DNA of 64,000 nt, from contig CM072919.1 in NCBI GenBank assembly GCA_037013685.1, positions 34,729,320 through 34,793,319 on the forward strand. The letters are read 5' to 3'. The translations under genes and the position numbers were made by a program. Every line of letters begins with the position of its first letter. The stretch's first letter is position 1. Positions 1 to 14,594 of this stretch are shown piece after piece. A model generated the notes under the pieces. The model was given only the letters and a program-made list of their open reading frames with translations, was not told the DNA's origin and ran no database searches. This DNA is from Acridotheres tristis. Taxonomy: Eukaryota; Chordata; Aves; Passeriformes; Sturnidae.

Positions 1-3000
1 GCCATATCATACACACCCCTCCTTCCTTTTCACTAGTCAAATCCTTCCTGCAGGTGCCACAACATCTGGAATGGGTCCTGTGTCCACCCCTTCAGCTCAG
101 TCCTGTCAGAAGACATCATTAATAAGATGACCATCAGATGATTCAGGGTCTTTCTGACAGCAAAACAGTGCTTCCAGAAAAGAATTAACCTCTCAATGTG
201 AGCCAAGTCTTAGAATCAAAAATAAAATTGAATAGACATGTCCATATTAACCAGTTTTATTTTGCTTTGCTTTAAACCAGTTTGCCTTGCAAGCAAGAAA
301 AACATGAGGTAAGTATGTATATTTCTGTTGTACTTGTCATGTAACATAGTGCTGGGAGTCTCCAGGGAGTGGAGCTGTGACCTCTCTCAGCTGCTGGGAG
401 CAGAGTTCTTCTTCTGAGCCAGTATCTCAACCAACTGGGCTGCTGCCATGCCAGAGTACGCCCTCCACCTGGGGTTGTTAAATAAAAAATGGGAAATAAA
501 CTATTTTTATATGTATTTTTACTGTAGTCCATTTGGAGCAAGAGAAGACAAATTAAGGCTCTACGGCCTTTAGCTGACAAAGAATTCTGTGTTTTAGGTT
601 TTCAAAAGAGTGCTTATCTTGAACTCTGCTACTCAAAATAACACTGCAGGCTGGAAAGAGAAAAAAGAAGCACAAATAACCCTCAATCAGCCAAGATATT
701 GACTTCCTACATTGTATTTATCATTTTTCCAGGAATGCCTTTGCTTTTTTTATAGGGTGAGCAGAGCTTACGAGGCACTCACCCTCAAAGATGAAACAAC
801 AAAAACACTTTTTTTCATCCACTTGATTATAACTCGTGTACAAACTGATAATTCCCAGGTCATCTGGCCTGTGTCTTGCCATTGGTTATTTGACATGGTA
901 GAGAGGGAGTGTCTCAGCTGCCAGGGAATATTCTTTACTCATGGCTATCTTCAGCAATGCAGTTCTGGGAGAGTCAAGGCAATTGTTGGGGGCAGTGAAA
1001 GGCACTTTTTTTTCTGCCCTTCTGCTACTTATTGGATGAGGTGAAAATCCATGTCAGAGCCTGGAGACAATCACTGCCACCCAGACCAGAGATCATCATT
1101 ATAATTGCCTGTCAGTACTGTAATAACTATCTGATTCCAATTCCGACAAACTAAAATGTCTTTTTGTGGTAAAGTTAGAGTGTTTTGCTAAGCTGTAACC
1201 AGTGGTGGTAATGGCTTATTCTTTCATTTTACAGCTCATTTACTAGGTGCTTTCCATAACATCACCTAAAGGGTGTTTCCATTAAATTGGTTCAGAGAAA
1301 GTGGCAAGATAGGACAAGGAGCTGAGCTGCTCAACTGAAATATATGTCATGAAGTAAGGATGTACTAGCAGGTGGGGCATTAACTTTTCCCTGATATCTG
1401 AACTAGGTTATAGTAGGATGGGGCAGCCACATGGCAGAAGCCCACAGCTCTATGCACAAAAGCCCACAGATAAAAACCTACACAAGCCATAGCCGGGCAG
1501 GAGGTGCTTCCAATAGAGTATACTGAAATGAAGAGTTCTGCTCTCTGTGCTCTCACCTGCACCTGCCTGCAATTCCCAGAGTGCACGGAGCCAACTACCT
1601 GATGGTTGCAGCCTGCAAGGGAGAAGGGGACACCCCTCATGAATACTGTATCATTGCCTGATACAGGATCATTCTCAAATCAACACATTCCCTCTCTAGT
1701 CTTTATTTCTTTGATCTTTTTAATTTAATTTATAGTACTGGGATCATAGCGTCATGTGGCCTTGGAGAACTGGGCCCAAGTCAAAGGCCTTGAAGAAAGT
1801 GGAGAGATACTGGAACACAGCAAGGTCCAATCTCAAGCAAAATGCTTCTTCCTAAGGACAAGCAGCAATAGCAGGATGCATGGATGAAGCTACAGGTGGG
1901 CAGCCACTGAGGTGAAGATCAATAATGGAGCTAAAGGCACAGATCAGATAATTATCATGGTAAGCTTTAAAAAGGAGCAGGCAAAAGAATAGTCTGCACT
2001 GGATGTCTGGAAAACAAAGGAGTTGTAGGGAGCTCATCGTACAAAAAGCTGAGCATTGTGTAGATTTGTTGCTGGAAACATGGCTAAGAGCCACTGAGGC
2101 TGACAAAAAGATTGCTCACAAAAAATGTAGGGGAGATGTTTCTTCAGCCCACTAAATAAATCCTGTCAGGAGTGTAAGTCTGGGAACTCAGTTTCCTAAG
2201 AAACCTATTCTAAAGACAATCTGCAGGAGATTCTATCTCGCTTGCCATTTACACCCTTTTTATGAATCCACTGATGTTTGGTCTAATTTTTACAGGTAGG
2301 ACACTGTTAGGGTGCCCTCTGCTCATCCAACAGAGCAAAAGCATCAGTATCAAAGTGAGAAACTGTGGCTAAAATGGAGTCAAAGTCTGATTTATACTCC
2401 AGAGGCTGCTACATTGAGAGCAGAATGTCCAGGTTGGTGTCACCTCACTCTATATCTTCTCTCAGAATGTATTCTGAGTCAGAATGAGTCCATGGCTTGC
2501 GTCAGCAGCTGTGGTGATGAGAAATTCTTAACACAGTTATGTGTTAGTAAAGAACCTCTAGGATGTGTTTAATGTAAAGACAAGATACTTTTCTCTCCCA
2601 TTTTATTTGATTGAGTTTTCCTTCTTATAGCAAAATGCAGCTGTTTCCTGTATTATAGGGGAAAAAAAGTAAAAACAGACAATCAATTTAAAAATAGAAA
2701 CTGCTGTCTTACTCTTTTAGGGGAACTTTGCCCAGAATGTACTATTTTAGTATTGATTTTTTAATATTTTTTTTGTTGGGATAGGATATATGATTTTGAA
2801 ATACTTTATTTTTGTCTCATATATTCAGCAGTGGGGGTAGAGATGAATCATGCAACCCACTGGTAATTCTTTGTCCTCAATCACAGGAGCATTTAGTACC
2901 TGCTGGATCCCAGAAACCATACCTGTGAAGGTTACTACTTTCTGCCACAAGAATCTGCTAAATGCATGAAGTGCTGAGAAGTTGCCTAGTATGACCCAGC

Positions 3001-3765
3001 ATTATGCAAAAACCTCTTCCAATTTCTGTGCTTCTTCCTCAGGGGATGCCAAATTGAATTCTAAAGTGTATTTGGTTAACACTGAGAACCGTACAGAGTA
3101 CAGCTCTATAAAACAAAATCAGAACATAAACAGCAATGAGCCAAGTTTCAAGACAGACTACAAAGAAAGACAAATATGTGACACAACTACATTTGAAGTT
3201 CTCTTTTCTATCCAATAATCAATTTTTTGGGTCAGAAAAGGCAGTGTCTGGAATTGATCTAGTCTCTAGTCTTCTGCCAGGGTCAAGGTCAGCTCTGGGC
3301 AGAAGGAGCTAACTGGGATCAGATCACTTAGTAGAGTACCAGGGAAGACCTGCCACGTCCCTTATGCAGACCTCAGCTTCCCCAGTGATGGATGTATGTG
3401 GGGCCATGGCTATTCTTTACCACAGCTCCCCTGCTCTGGATGGCAAGCTATCTCCTGACATTTGTGCTTGAATAACATTGGGTTCCATCACACTGATACA
3501 CCTAGCCAGTTCAGACAACAGATATCTCACAGATACAACTTTTCCTTAAATATTTTTAAGTATTTATCTGAATGTGCTTTTACTTTTAATGTCCCAGTTT
3601 CTGTCTTTTATTTTTTTTCCAAAAAGTAATTTTTTATCATTAGAATCAGCGCAAGTCATCAGTTACAGAATCTGCCTACAAATTTTCATCCATTGAACAT
3701 CACACTTTGTGCAACAATATGATGTACAACTCATCTGCTACCTGGTTTCTACTTGCTATTACAAG

Positions 3766-3789
3766 CCTACACAGAGAGAGAGAGAGAAA
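3766..3789. repeat. (AG)n microsatellite
   Basis: A short run of alternating A and G, with about seven GA units followed by an imperfect tail. It lies in otherwise unique sequence. Confidence 0.7.
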
Positions 3790-3952
3790 GACATTCACCT
3801 CATGCAGATGTCACAGTTTAGGCCAGGAGAACTTGTCAAAGAAAAGTAGGCAGCAGAAAATACACAGAAACCAGAGCTTGGATTGCCCACATGATAGTGC
3901 TCTGAGTGCAGACTGAGGTCGCTCTACCCAGGTGAGCCCTCGTGTTGCCATC

Positions 3953-3973
3953 CATAGTCCATAGTCCATAGTC
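3953..3973. repeat. Three-copy 7-bp tandem repeat
   Basis: The heptamer CATAGTC occurs three times head to tail without a mismatch. It is a minor tandem repeat with no visible functional context. Confidence 0.85.
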
Positions 3974-5820
3974 TCCTCTGCCAAGGCAACCTGAGGCAAT
4001 GCATGAACAGGATAAATCGCATATCAGTCCATTGCATCCCCATAGAGAATTCAGCTCTTCATGGCCTGATGGGGCAAAGAGGAAAGGAGAACACCATTCA
4101 CCCACTTGTTTGGTATGGCATCTACATGGAGTGCTATGAAGAGCCTGGTTTGAACCACAGGGGAAGAATATGAGGAGTCAGCTTGCCAGCTTTACATGAG
4201 CTGAAGCTGCTTGGACTCCCACTACCACAAATGAGCCCCAAGGGACCTCTGTGAGGAGCCCTGCAACCATCTCAGTCTACCCAGTCATGCCTGTCAGACG
4301 GTTCCACTGTCCACAGTGAATGGGCTAATGAGGACACTTCAGTCACAGCACATCTCTGAGAGTGCTATTTAAGAAGATGCAGAAAGTTGTCCGTAAGGAG
4401 AAGACTGGTTACTTGCTTGTTAAGGACTGAAAAGATGAGATAAGATTATGGTGAAGACTCCTGAGGCCCAGGATATGACATTTTAATGATCTTGTTCCTA
4501 CTAGCCAGGAAGAGGAGAGGAGTTTTGAAAAGAGAGTCTCCAAATGACATCCCTATGTCAGTAAGATGAAACTAGCCTTTTCAAAGTGAATGCCAGCTTG
4601 CTGTGTAGACATAGTTACTTGGCTGAACCATTTCCTGGGCCATGTAGGCTCTCTGGAAAGGCAGTGAAAGCAGCAGAGGTGCTGGTACCTGAAGTGGGGA
4701 AAACCACAGCTTTGGTCCTGCAGATAAGCCCTCAGCTGATGACTACTGCCCCAAATCCCCAAAAAAGTGAGCTCAGTCTTGGGAGACGGGTGGTTGGGCA
4801 CCTAGGGCAGCAGCCATGGACACTTTCCCCACATCAAACAACACGGATATAGAACTGAGCCCTTATGGCCAGGCAAAATCAACACAGTGGACTGTTGGGG
4901 CAGGTCTTGCTGGTGCTCCTGATATCTGTGGTTTTACTCTGTACTTCTATTTTATTTATCCTATCACTATCAAGGGAGAAGACAAAGTTGTCTTACAGCC
5001 CTTAATCTTAGAATCTCACAGAAGGCAATATTCCTTTTCTTCCATGTCCATCATGTTTCCACCATCACCTTTTGCTCTTGTGGCTTCAGCAAGATGAAGT
5101 AACTGGACCCCAAATGAAGGCTTCAGGATAAACCACCTCGTTACATCAGACCTGATGTTTGCTCAGGATTTCTGAAGGCTTTTATCAGGGCTTTTAGAGG
5201 AGTAGAAGTGAGGTGCATATGTCTTGTCATAGATTAAAATGTGGTTAATAGGTAGGAAATGAACAGCATACAAGACCAGACATTTTTCAGCAAGAAAGCG
5301 GGGTGCTGTCAGGAAAAGCATTAGGGCCACTGTGCCTCAGCATGCTTTGTAATGACCTAGAAGAGGAAAGGGACTAATTAGGTGGCAGATTCCCTGATTA
5401 TATACCATGATGTAGATTAGTGAGGCATGGAGAGCCTTGCAAAGAACATTAGAAAGCCTCTAGCGAAAATAACTATTTGGCCATCCAATTGTAGTTAAAT
5501 TTCAGTTTAAGGAAGGGCATGGCAAACTGGCAGTGCACAATGAAAGAAACAACTGAAGCAACTTGAATATGCTGGTAAGTTCTGAGTTAGTCATTACCAC
5601 CTCTCCTGCCCAGCCAGAGGAAAAAAAAAGAGTAGTTTTCCCTGCATTTTTGGAGAAAGAAGGAAAAAATTATCTGTGTCAGACAAGTCAGGAACTGAAT
5701 AGTAAACAATCTGAAAATTTGGGTATAAAACCCATCTCATCTTCATCTTGAAGCTTTCATTGAGGTCTGGTCCCTTCATCTTGCCTGCTCAGATGGTGAA
5801 ATTCTAGTCTCTTCCAACAT

Positions 5821-5855
5821 CTGCTACTGCTACAGCTACTGCCACTGCCACTGCT
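5821..5855. repeat. Imperfect CTG/CCACTG repeat
   Basis: A stretch of imperfect trinucleotide and hexanucleotide units based on CTGCTA and CCACTG. It is low-complexity sequence. Confidence 0.65.
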
Positions 5856-8358
5856 TTATAGTTACCCATTTTTTTCCTTTCTTTTAGTATACATAAATTC
5901 TGCCTTAATTTTAGGACCTTTTTACTAAGGAATGTCTTGAGGTTTTTTGAGGCCTTTGCCTCCATAGTTTATGCTTACCAGCTATAGCTATAACAGAAAA
6001 AACTGATGATCCTTATTTTCCAATAACATTTGTTTTTAACGCCAAGACAAAAATACTATTTAGCATCTGTGCAATGGGACTGTCCATTTCACACTCCAAT
6101 GATCTAGTACAGACACTGACTGTCTTGAAAACTTCATATTTCTAATATATAGCAAATAATTTTTTATTGCCCTTAGTATCCTTGCTCTTGAAATTTCCTT
6201 TTATTCTGCTTCCACTCTGGCAAGTTAGATAAAAGTAGAAGATTCGTTTCCACTCCATCAGCATTACAAGAACTAGATTTCCATTTCTTAAATAATATTT
6301 TTGGTATGAAAATATCTCTACTCTTTGCCATTTCACAAGAGTGCTTTCTGTTTCCATTTTCGCCTTCTAAGTGATACATCCTTCCTGTGACTCTCTGTGT
6401 CAATCAAAGGCTGCTACTACTACAGATGTGTGCTGTTGTCTAATGTGTGTGTTTCAATGCGAGTTATAAGTAATATGCAAAAATATGGTACATGCAAAAT
6501 CCATTTTCTCCCATCTCAAAACCAGTTCCAAAATACTGTGGAAAAGGTGCTGCCATGCATAGTCAGATACACTAAATTTCCTGAAACATTCATCACCTGC
6601 TGCAGACTAGTGCTTTTGTAGACCTTTCCCCTTGGGAAATCTCTGCTGCCTAGGATCCCAGACCAAATATTTAGGCATTGGGCTTCATGCTGGGCAGAAT
6701 TGTCTCATCACATAATGATGAGCTCCAGATCTAGGCATTCATCCAGGACCAGTCACACAGATTCTGCTGGAGGAAAGTACAGGATGCAAGGAAGGGTGCC
6801 TTGCTATCTATGCATAACAGGGATGTTGAGACACATGAGCAGACAGAGAGGCTGAAGCTGTCACTTGGATATCAGAACTGCATTTTCCAGTCATCAGGCT
6901 GGAAGTTCATGCAGCTTGAGTGTCCAGTCCAGGTTCTCCCATGCCCGAAACACCTCATTTCCCACACAGATCTTTTTATAGGCAGAGTGTGGAAGTAGAA
7001 GGGCAAGTGAACAAGCCAGGTCCTGCAATATCACTGGCAGTAGCCAGACGAAACACAAAGTCTACCTACAATTTATAGGGGTACCAGAGTCAATGAGTGT
7101 AGTTTCTGGCATAGGTCCTGGGAACAGCTCCTCAAACCAATTTGTCTCAAGCCAATGAACATTTGCTTTCCTTCATTAATAGTCATCTACAACTTCAGAA
7201 CTTTTAATACGGTGTCATCAAGTACAGCAACCTAGCAGAAAAAGAAATAGGGGAGACTAAGGACTTCTCTCATTTCTGGATTGCATGAATTGTGTTCTCA
7301 GATATAGTTCAACCCAATCTTCTGTCACTTCCAGAAGACATAGAGACAGATCCCATGATTTTATCTAGACCAGTTGTAGGTTCCAGGGCACATTTAGAGG
7401 TTTTTGTTGGACCAAAAGAAACATGGCACTCAAATAAAACCGAACCTAGTTACTCTCTAGTCTTAGCAAAGTAGCTCTCCCCATGATCTGCTGCTTTGAT
7501 GGGTATGACAGCAAACACTATTATTTTGTTTTCAACAGCAAATCATCACCTCTCTCTTAATATCCTTCAGAGAGCAACATTCCACTGAGATGGGATGGAA
7601 AAAAAATTACGAGTGACTCTTCTTGATCTAAAAAAGTAGAGCCAGGATTTTAAGAGTTTTATTTTTCTAATACTCAAAGACTAAGAAGCATACAATTCTC
7701 ATCTACTTTTCAGACCAATCTGCATAATAAATGCCAAGTTTGTGGTAGACTCCCCAGTGTACCTCACATGCAGAGAAGTCCAGGTGAGTAAACAAATTCC
7801 AGAAATTCATATTTATGAATAGGCTTCCAGGATAGTTCGTAATGGATTCAATATCAGCTCTGAAAACTACTGCAGTTTCTCAACAGAGCAAGTAATTTAA
7901 GTTGTGATTCTTCTATATTTGTATTTATGAGGGAGTGATTACCTATGCCTTACACATATGTCTTTGTACTGACTACTGTGTGCATTCCACAAGGTATTCA
8001 TCCCTTTCTGAAATCTTTGAACACAGAAAATTTTCCTTTCTCTCAGCTCACCATCATGCTGGTATTGCCTTTAGATACAGTATTCTGTTTTGAAAGACAG
8101 TAGAAGTTGCTGGAGCAGTGATAGTGCTTTGCAGAGGAAATTTGTTAATTTTGAAAAGAAACTTTAGTGACAAATATATTTTTCATCTTAAAAGGGGCAA
8201 GGAATTGCTTATTTTCATCTTAGAGAGCAGAGTGCATGCTGAGAAAACTATCCCTGAGACTCCAAAGTCGGAAACAGTGGATGTCTAAGTGGAGCTGATG
8301 GTTTCCAGTTGTGGACCAGGCTTTATAAACCTTATATGCTCCATTAAATCATGCACAC

Positions 8359-8376
8359 CGAGGGGTGTTCCCCTCG
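8359..8376. other. Small perfect hairpin
   Basis: CGAGGGG and CCCCTCG form a perfect 7-bp GC-rich stem around a 4-nt TGTT loop. It carries CpG at both stem ends in a CpG-poor region. It is too short to call an RNA gene. Confidence 0.6.
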
Positions 8377-11300
8377 CTGGGCTGTCACCACTGGCAGTCT
8401 GCCTTTGAGCCTAAAGCCAAGGGAGGCAAAGACTTGTTTGTGTTACCCTAGGCCCAGAGAGGGAACAAAGTGAGCCTTTCCCCTTCAGCTGAGGTAGCAA
8501 AGCAGAAGGCAACGAAGAGGGACAGACACAATTGCCTTTCTGAGAAGCAGGTGGAACTAAAAGCACAAAGATGAAGCAGCCAAGCCCACTTGGAATTATG
8601 TCCTTGGACTGCACACCCCTGCATTTTGCATGCCCATCCAGAGGAAGCATTGAAGAGATGCTCAATTCTCCCATCAGCCAAACACTGCTTTGAAAATCAG
8701 GAGGCCTCTGAGGGGGCTGTGCTGAAAGCTTCATGTTTGAAGAGGCCTCTGTGATTCTGGGTGTTCGCTGCTGCAGCTCCACCTTCATGACAGGCTTTGG
8801 AGCCCACCACATCAAAGCCCAGGGGGCAGGCCCCATGTGCCTTCCCATGCTGTGGGAATGGCAGGGATACCTTACCCCTCAAAGGGTCGGATCAGTGCCC
8901 ATGGTCTGTATCCAGTGCCTCACGACAGACTTACAGTGGTAATATGCAACTGTTTCAGGTAAGTGCTTTTCCTTCATTTTCCCATGGTTCCTATGGAAAC
9001 CAATCCCACAGCCCTTGCTGAGTGAATGCAGAAACCACAGCAGGGTTCATAAGTGGGAGGTATGCCCATTTTCTATATTGGCCAAATGTTTACTCCACTT
9101 ACATTATATAGCTTCAAGACATGCAGTCAAAATGCTATAGGCTTTAGGAGATCCTCCTTATTCCAGTGGGCTTGTCTACGCTTTATTAAGCTGCATTTTT
9201 CAAGAAATAATTTGCTATTTCTGCCAATTTTTGCATGTGAAACTAATTTATGTGCATGACAATGTTCAGTTCAGCTCTGTAGTTCAGCAGAACATGGTGA
9301 TAGAGATCTCCTGGCACAAGATCCTTGTAGTTCCCACATGCATTAATGTATTCATAGGAAATGCAAAGATGGAATTTCGTAAGAATAAAAAGCGATTATT
9401 AAGTATTAAGTCATTGCTGAATATTTATAACTGATGGAAAAAACCTTCATTAAAAAGGTAGGCTGTAACTTTAATGATGACAGACTAAGGATGTCAGAAA
9501 TCTCTGACCACAAGCAGAGATTTTCCGTGAAATACTGCTTGCACAACACAACTGAGAAAGAAGTCAGCAAACTGCAGGGAAGAGGGATGATGCCTGGGCA
9601 CCCTGTTCCTTACAGGACTTTGGGAACTGCCTAGTCACTTCCGTCTGCACCCACACCTGACTGCATCCCTCACACCCATCTCCCACTAGCTTTCTCTGTC
9701 GTGTGTGGCTCAAACTGCTGCAGCAGAACATTTTGGCTGTAGAGGCAAGCTGAGTGAAACATACCTTGTGCTCGGTGGGCAGGAGGTACTCAGTGTAGCT
9801 CTCTATGAAAAGCGTGTTCAAGGCAGAGAGAGAGTAAATAGTAAAATTCAGCTCTGTCAAGTTTCAGACAGCACAGGCAGCAAAAGGCTTCCTGCTCCCT
9901 CCTATTCAGCAAGTACACTCAGGCAGCATCTGATCCAGCAGCTGTTTGAAGCTGCTGAAAGGCCCCTGCTGACTTTGTGCAACAGCTGACTCATGCCTGA
10001 ATAAAGACTGGTGGAAAGTGGTCACCTGCAGAGGATCCTGCCCCTTAAACAGAAGGATTCTCTACATGGGAGATGGGAGAGCTAAGTCAAGCCCTTTACT
10101 TCCCAAGGAGGGATTTTGGTTAACACAATTATAATTAACTGGAGATAAACTGGAGTAGAAAGAGGATAGCAACTTCAACGAACGAAAAATAGTTTTGCTC
10201 CTTTTTCTGCAAGAAAAACGTGACTTTACAGTAAACAAGTGAGACGATCTTAGAAACATTTCAGTTTAATAAAGCTTGTAGTTCAGAACAATACCCTTCC
10301 TATAAAACACCAAGACAGTGACAGAGATATAATGAGATTGTTCTTCTCTTTCCAGCATCATGATCAGCCTACCGAAGGGTATCCTGCTTGTTTTGTGGGC
10401 AGAAGAGTAGTTGCAAAGCTGATAGCATCCTCAAAACGTGAGAGAGGAACAGGCCTTCCTAAAGTGCAACGAGGGTGGATTTTCTTCACAGGCTCTGTTT
10501 TGTAATGTGCTGCTGAGGCACATGTCATTTGCAAGAGCAGAAGCTCTTTAAAGCAGAAGGGAGAACAGTGAAACACAAAGCCTAGAAAACTTGGAGCACT
10601 CTACAGACTTCAGTGCATAGACATAAAAGCACTAGAGAGACGGAGACAAAACCTCTGTTCAGAAATTGCTGGGGTGCAGTGTGGGGATTAATTTAGAAAT
10701 ATAAAGTTTCAAAGTGACAGACTCAATCACAAAATATCTGCCTTAAGAGATAATGCATCTGCCATTTGTCTGTTATTCCCCAAAGTGCGTTGAGGCCAGG
10801 ACCCATCCACTTGGCCCATCCAGAAGACACTCATGACTGTTCATAGCCTAGTGTGGGTAACTGGGGCCATGTCTCCTGAAGTGTTCAAGAACTACATACA
10901 AATGTGTAGTCCCCCAACACAAAGGGCATTCTGCAACAAAGGCAGAATGGCCTCCAAGCAGAAAGGAAATACAAAAATTGTGTTTTCTTGTTCAGCAGTG
11001 AGGTGTCCAGGAAATGTGAGCTCCTGTGAGGAGCGCGTGACAATTCTATGCCAAGATTTGCTTCATGCAATCTTCCATGTCACACCAAACAGGTAGCCTT
11101 ACTGCTTCTCCATGTCACCTGGACAACCCTATGTGACAATCACTGGCTGACAATTACCTGTAAGCCAAAACACCTGTGTTTCTTATCTGCAGCTGTTGCA
11201 CAGCCTCTGTGGAGTTAATGGCACTGCAGGAGAACCTGGAGGGAAGACTAAAAGTAATCCTGCCAAATTAATTTTGGGACCATATCATACACTCAGCCAG

Positions 11301-13524
11301 AGGGAACAAGTGGATTTAGGGCTTCAACTCTTGGAAGGAGTCAGCAGGCAACTAGCATTTCTGTTTGGAAATCACAATCTTTTTTAGTGCTCTCTCGGAG
11401 ACAATCTCATTAAATCTTCCTTCAGTGACCAACATATCCTGGTTTTGGTTTCTCCCATGCTCAGCTTCTCCTTCTTGTCTGTTGGCTTTTGCCAAAAGCA
11501 ATCACCTAACACATCCACTCTCTTGGCTGCCTCCCTAATTATCATCTCACTCCTTCTTCCTGGAGCCACTTGTCATTCTCCATTTGCCTGCTTGTCATGT
11601 CTGAATCTCTACTGCCCAACCCCACCTTGTTCTCCTAGTTACAAGTCTGTGAAAAAGGCAGTTCAGGACTTATTTTTTCTAGGCCTACTACAAAGAGTCT
11701 ACTCTCTCTCACTTCATTGTCCTCCTAAATAGCAGTAGCAACCCTACTTCTTGCAATGCCTCAAGGTGATTTGTGCATGAATCACCTCTTGTCCTCTTTT
11801 CCTAATGTGTGCTGGCATATCTACCTTGTCCTTCAGTGGGGGGACTGCACTTCTGGAATACCTGCAAGTGCTTTGCACAGGCTAAGCATTAAGTGAAATA
11901 AATATGGGTGTTTTACGGAATAATAATCTAAAGTGAGGATTGCCATTTCCAGATTTCCCCAAATCAGAAATGATCCTGAGCCATGAATTTCAAAGCTCCC
12001 AGAAGCTCTATCTGTCTACCTGCCAGGCTACTTTAAAAGCATTTTATAACATTGCAATTAACAGGGAAATTTTTCCTGTTTGTACTGATTTCCATTTGTA
12101 CTACCCCAATAATGTCATGAATTCTCAGCGTAGTAGTTTTTTATTCTAATAGTAAAAATATTTTCCCCCCTAATATGGAATATACCCACCTTTGTAGAAC
12201 ACCACAGTAAGCTTGCCTATCTTTTGTTCGTTCATTCCCTTGGGGACTGAGCTGTGCCTAATGTTTCAATTACCTTTCTACTGCTGTGGAGATGATTGAA
12301 TTTGGAGTTTCAAGGGTCTGCGAAAATACCAGATAGCTGGACAGAAAACCAATACCTCAGGAGCCAACAATTTACTTGGCATATCTTATAGCACTTAACT
12401 TAACTCTGGGCAATTAATGGCTGTAATGGTATATTTATTAGACAAGTAAGGGAAAAGGAAGAAAATTACATGAATGTTTAATGAAGACACTAATAGAAGC
12501 CACATGAAAATGCTGAATTCTCTTTTCTACTCAGGAAACACTAAGTGGCTCTTATCAACCACATGTATATGTGATATGTGATCTCATTTAATCAATAGGC
12601 TTAACTGCATCTCTTAGCCTAAAGAAGTCCTTTCTCTAAAATAAGGAGGACCTAATTAATCTAAATATACCAAGTATAAGAGTGCAATGCATGTTTACTG
12701 AAATAATCCGTCTGATCAAAGGCTAATTTGTAATTTGAATACTGGAATGACAATGCTCGCATAAAAAAAAGTAAATTATATGAACAGTGAAATAAAAAGA
12801 CAACTTTAATTTCAGAGAATTATTTCTGTTTCTCATTGATTGGTTCACCAGGACTATTGTCTCTAGTGGAAGTAATGTTAATTTCAGATCCTCAAAGCAA
12901 TGTCCTTGCTCTTATGATTTGTGTGATACCTGGCTGATTTTCTGTCTTGAACAAAAATATAAAGTAGAATAAGGAAGACCAGATGTCCAACAGCTTATAG
13001 AAGTGTTTTCTTCTTGCAATCAGCTATGTGAGATCAATTTGTGTCAAACTCTAAGCACCTAACCACACCATGCCTCAGGAATACATACACATTCTAAGTC
13101 ACACCATCTTTTTTTTGGATAAGGCACTGCACATTCAGAGCCCAATTCATGCTAACTAAAGGACTGGTCACTGCTCTTAGTTTTGCTGTTCAGAGAGGGT
13201 TTAGTTTTTATGGTTTAGTTTTTCTTGGTACTCTCTTCTCAGGTGTGTGTCTAACACTTTAGTTCTCAGGTGCTAAACAACACAGACCAGCTTCCAGGGC
13301 TCCAGCATCAGAACATTGCCAGCAAACTGAAAACACAAATTTTATCTGGTAGCCAGAACACGTGGTTCACTTTAGCTCACTCTGGCTACAGAAGGAGAGT
13401 ACCAAGAAGCCTTCTAGCACCAAAAAGAAACCAAACAAAAAAACCCATTTAACTCTGGGTGGGAAAATGTGTATTATAGTCATGGACTGGTAGGGTGACT
13501 TTTCATGCATCATGCCACTGTGGC

Positions 13525-13571
13525 ACTTTGATAGTAGGGGACCAACTTTTTACTTTGATAGTAGGGGACCT
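13525..13571. repeat. Two-copy 27-bp-period tandem duplication
   Basis: A 20-base core beginning ACTTTGATAGTAGGGGACC occurs at 13525 and again at 13552. The spacing fits a small local duplication. The copies diverge just after the shared core. Confidence 0.8.
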
Positions 13572-14577
13572 AATTTCAAACTCTCTGTATTGTCAGAAAA
13601 AACTGTCACGTATCATTCAACAGCTTTTTTTTGCCAAAATGACAAATAGTTATATTTGGAGTGCTAATGCCCTTCATCTTCAGCTATATGAAGCCTTCAA
13701 TGTGACTACTTCTGCCTTGGAGTTGCCAGCCTGGACATGGAAGCTCATCTACTCTCCTTTCTGGAGAAAGTGTTGTGTTATAATATCAAAAGGAATGTTT
13801 ATCTAAAGATGCAAAGAAGCAGTAGCACAAACTGAATGACACGATCCAATATACTCTTTACTTATTCAGTGGCAAACCAAAGAAATCAGCCATTTCAGTT
13901 TGAAAATCCTCTTAGAGGGCCAATTTCTAAGATTTGCAGAGACTTGTGTTTTACTGTGTTACATATTCTCATTAACTCTCTCACTGAAGACTGCCTGGCA
14001 TATATGGTGGTGATCACTCATATCTTCAGAAAGTTATTATTACTTTTGAAGATGAGAAAATGTATTGGCAGAGAAGATATAGCAGAAAAAGTCCTCACAT
14101 TTGACTGAGAGGAAGGTAAGGAATGAGATGTGCTTTGCACAGAGCCCTGATCAACCTCATCTGTCAGAGTTTATCAGGTATGCAGCTCCCCCCAAATGAA
14201 AAGAAGCACAGAACAAAACATTAACATTTTATTTATCACAGGCCCTTCCCAAAGCTGGGCACAGCTACAAAGGTGTCAGGCAGCAGCTAATGAGTGGAGG
14301 GTTAGATGAGGGGATGGTTAATGAATCATGAGGATCAGAGCCTCAGATACACAATTAAAATCCGTATCACAGGATAAAAGTTATTCTGTTACAAGTACAG
14401 AGTTTATATGATACAAACTATATTCAGCTCCTTAAATGACATAATATCTGGCAATACCGCTGTGCTGCTTAGAAGATTTTTTTCCAGCCTTAATGGAAAT
14501 ATTGATGAGTACACAAATCCTTTATTCTTCCTTCTACTTTTGAAGTTAGGATTTTAAAGTACATTAAACAACACAAT

Positions 14578-14594
14578 TCACACACACACACACC
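14578..14594. repeat. (CA)n microsatellite
   Basis: About eight CA dinucleotides in a row, ending in a short C run. Confidence 0.8.

Larger units (their letters stand above)
1..13524. other. Unique non-coding sequence, no gene recognised
   Basis: Reading frames here are short, overlap one another on both strands, and show no domain I recognise. The sequence is AT-rich with few CpG. It holds only small simple repeats (listed separately) and one short hairpin near 8.36 kb. The stretch 12.15-13.27 kb is especially AT-rich and has no reading frame of about 60 codons. I see no exon series, processed pseudogene or transposon that I can name. Old diverged repeats may be present below what can be recognised by eye. 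Confidence 0.6.

Noticed and set aside
8411..8848. 145-codon minus-strand frame
   Set aside because: No domain, no start context, overlapping frames on both strands, and a moderately GC-rich local composition that favours open frames.
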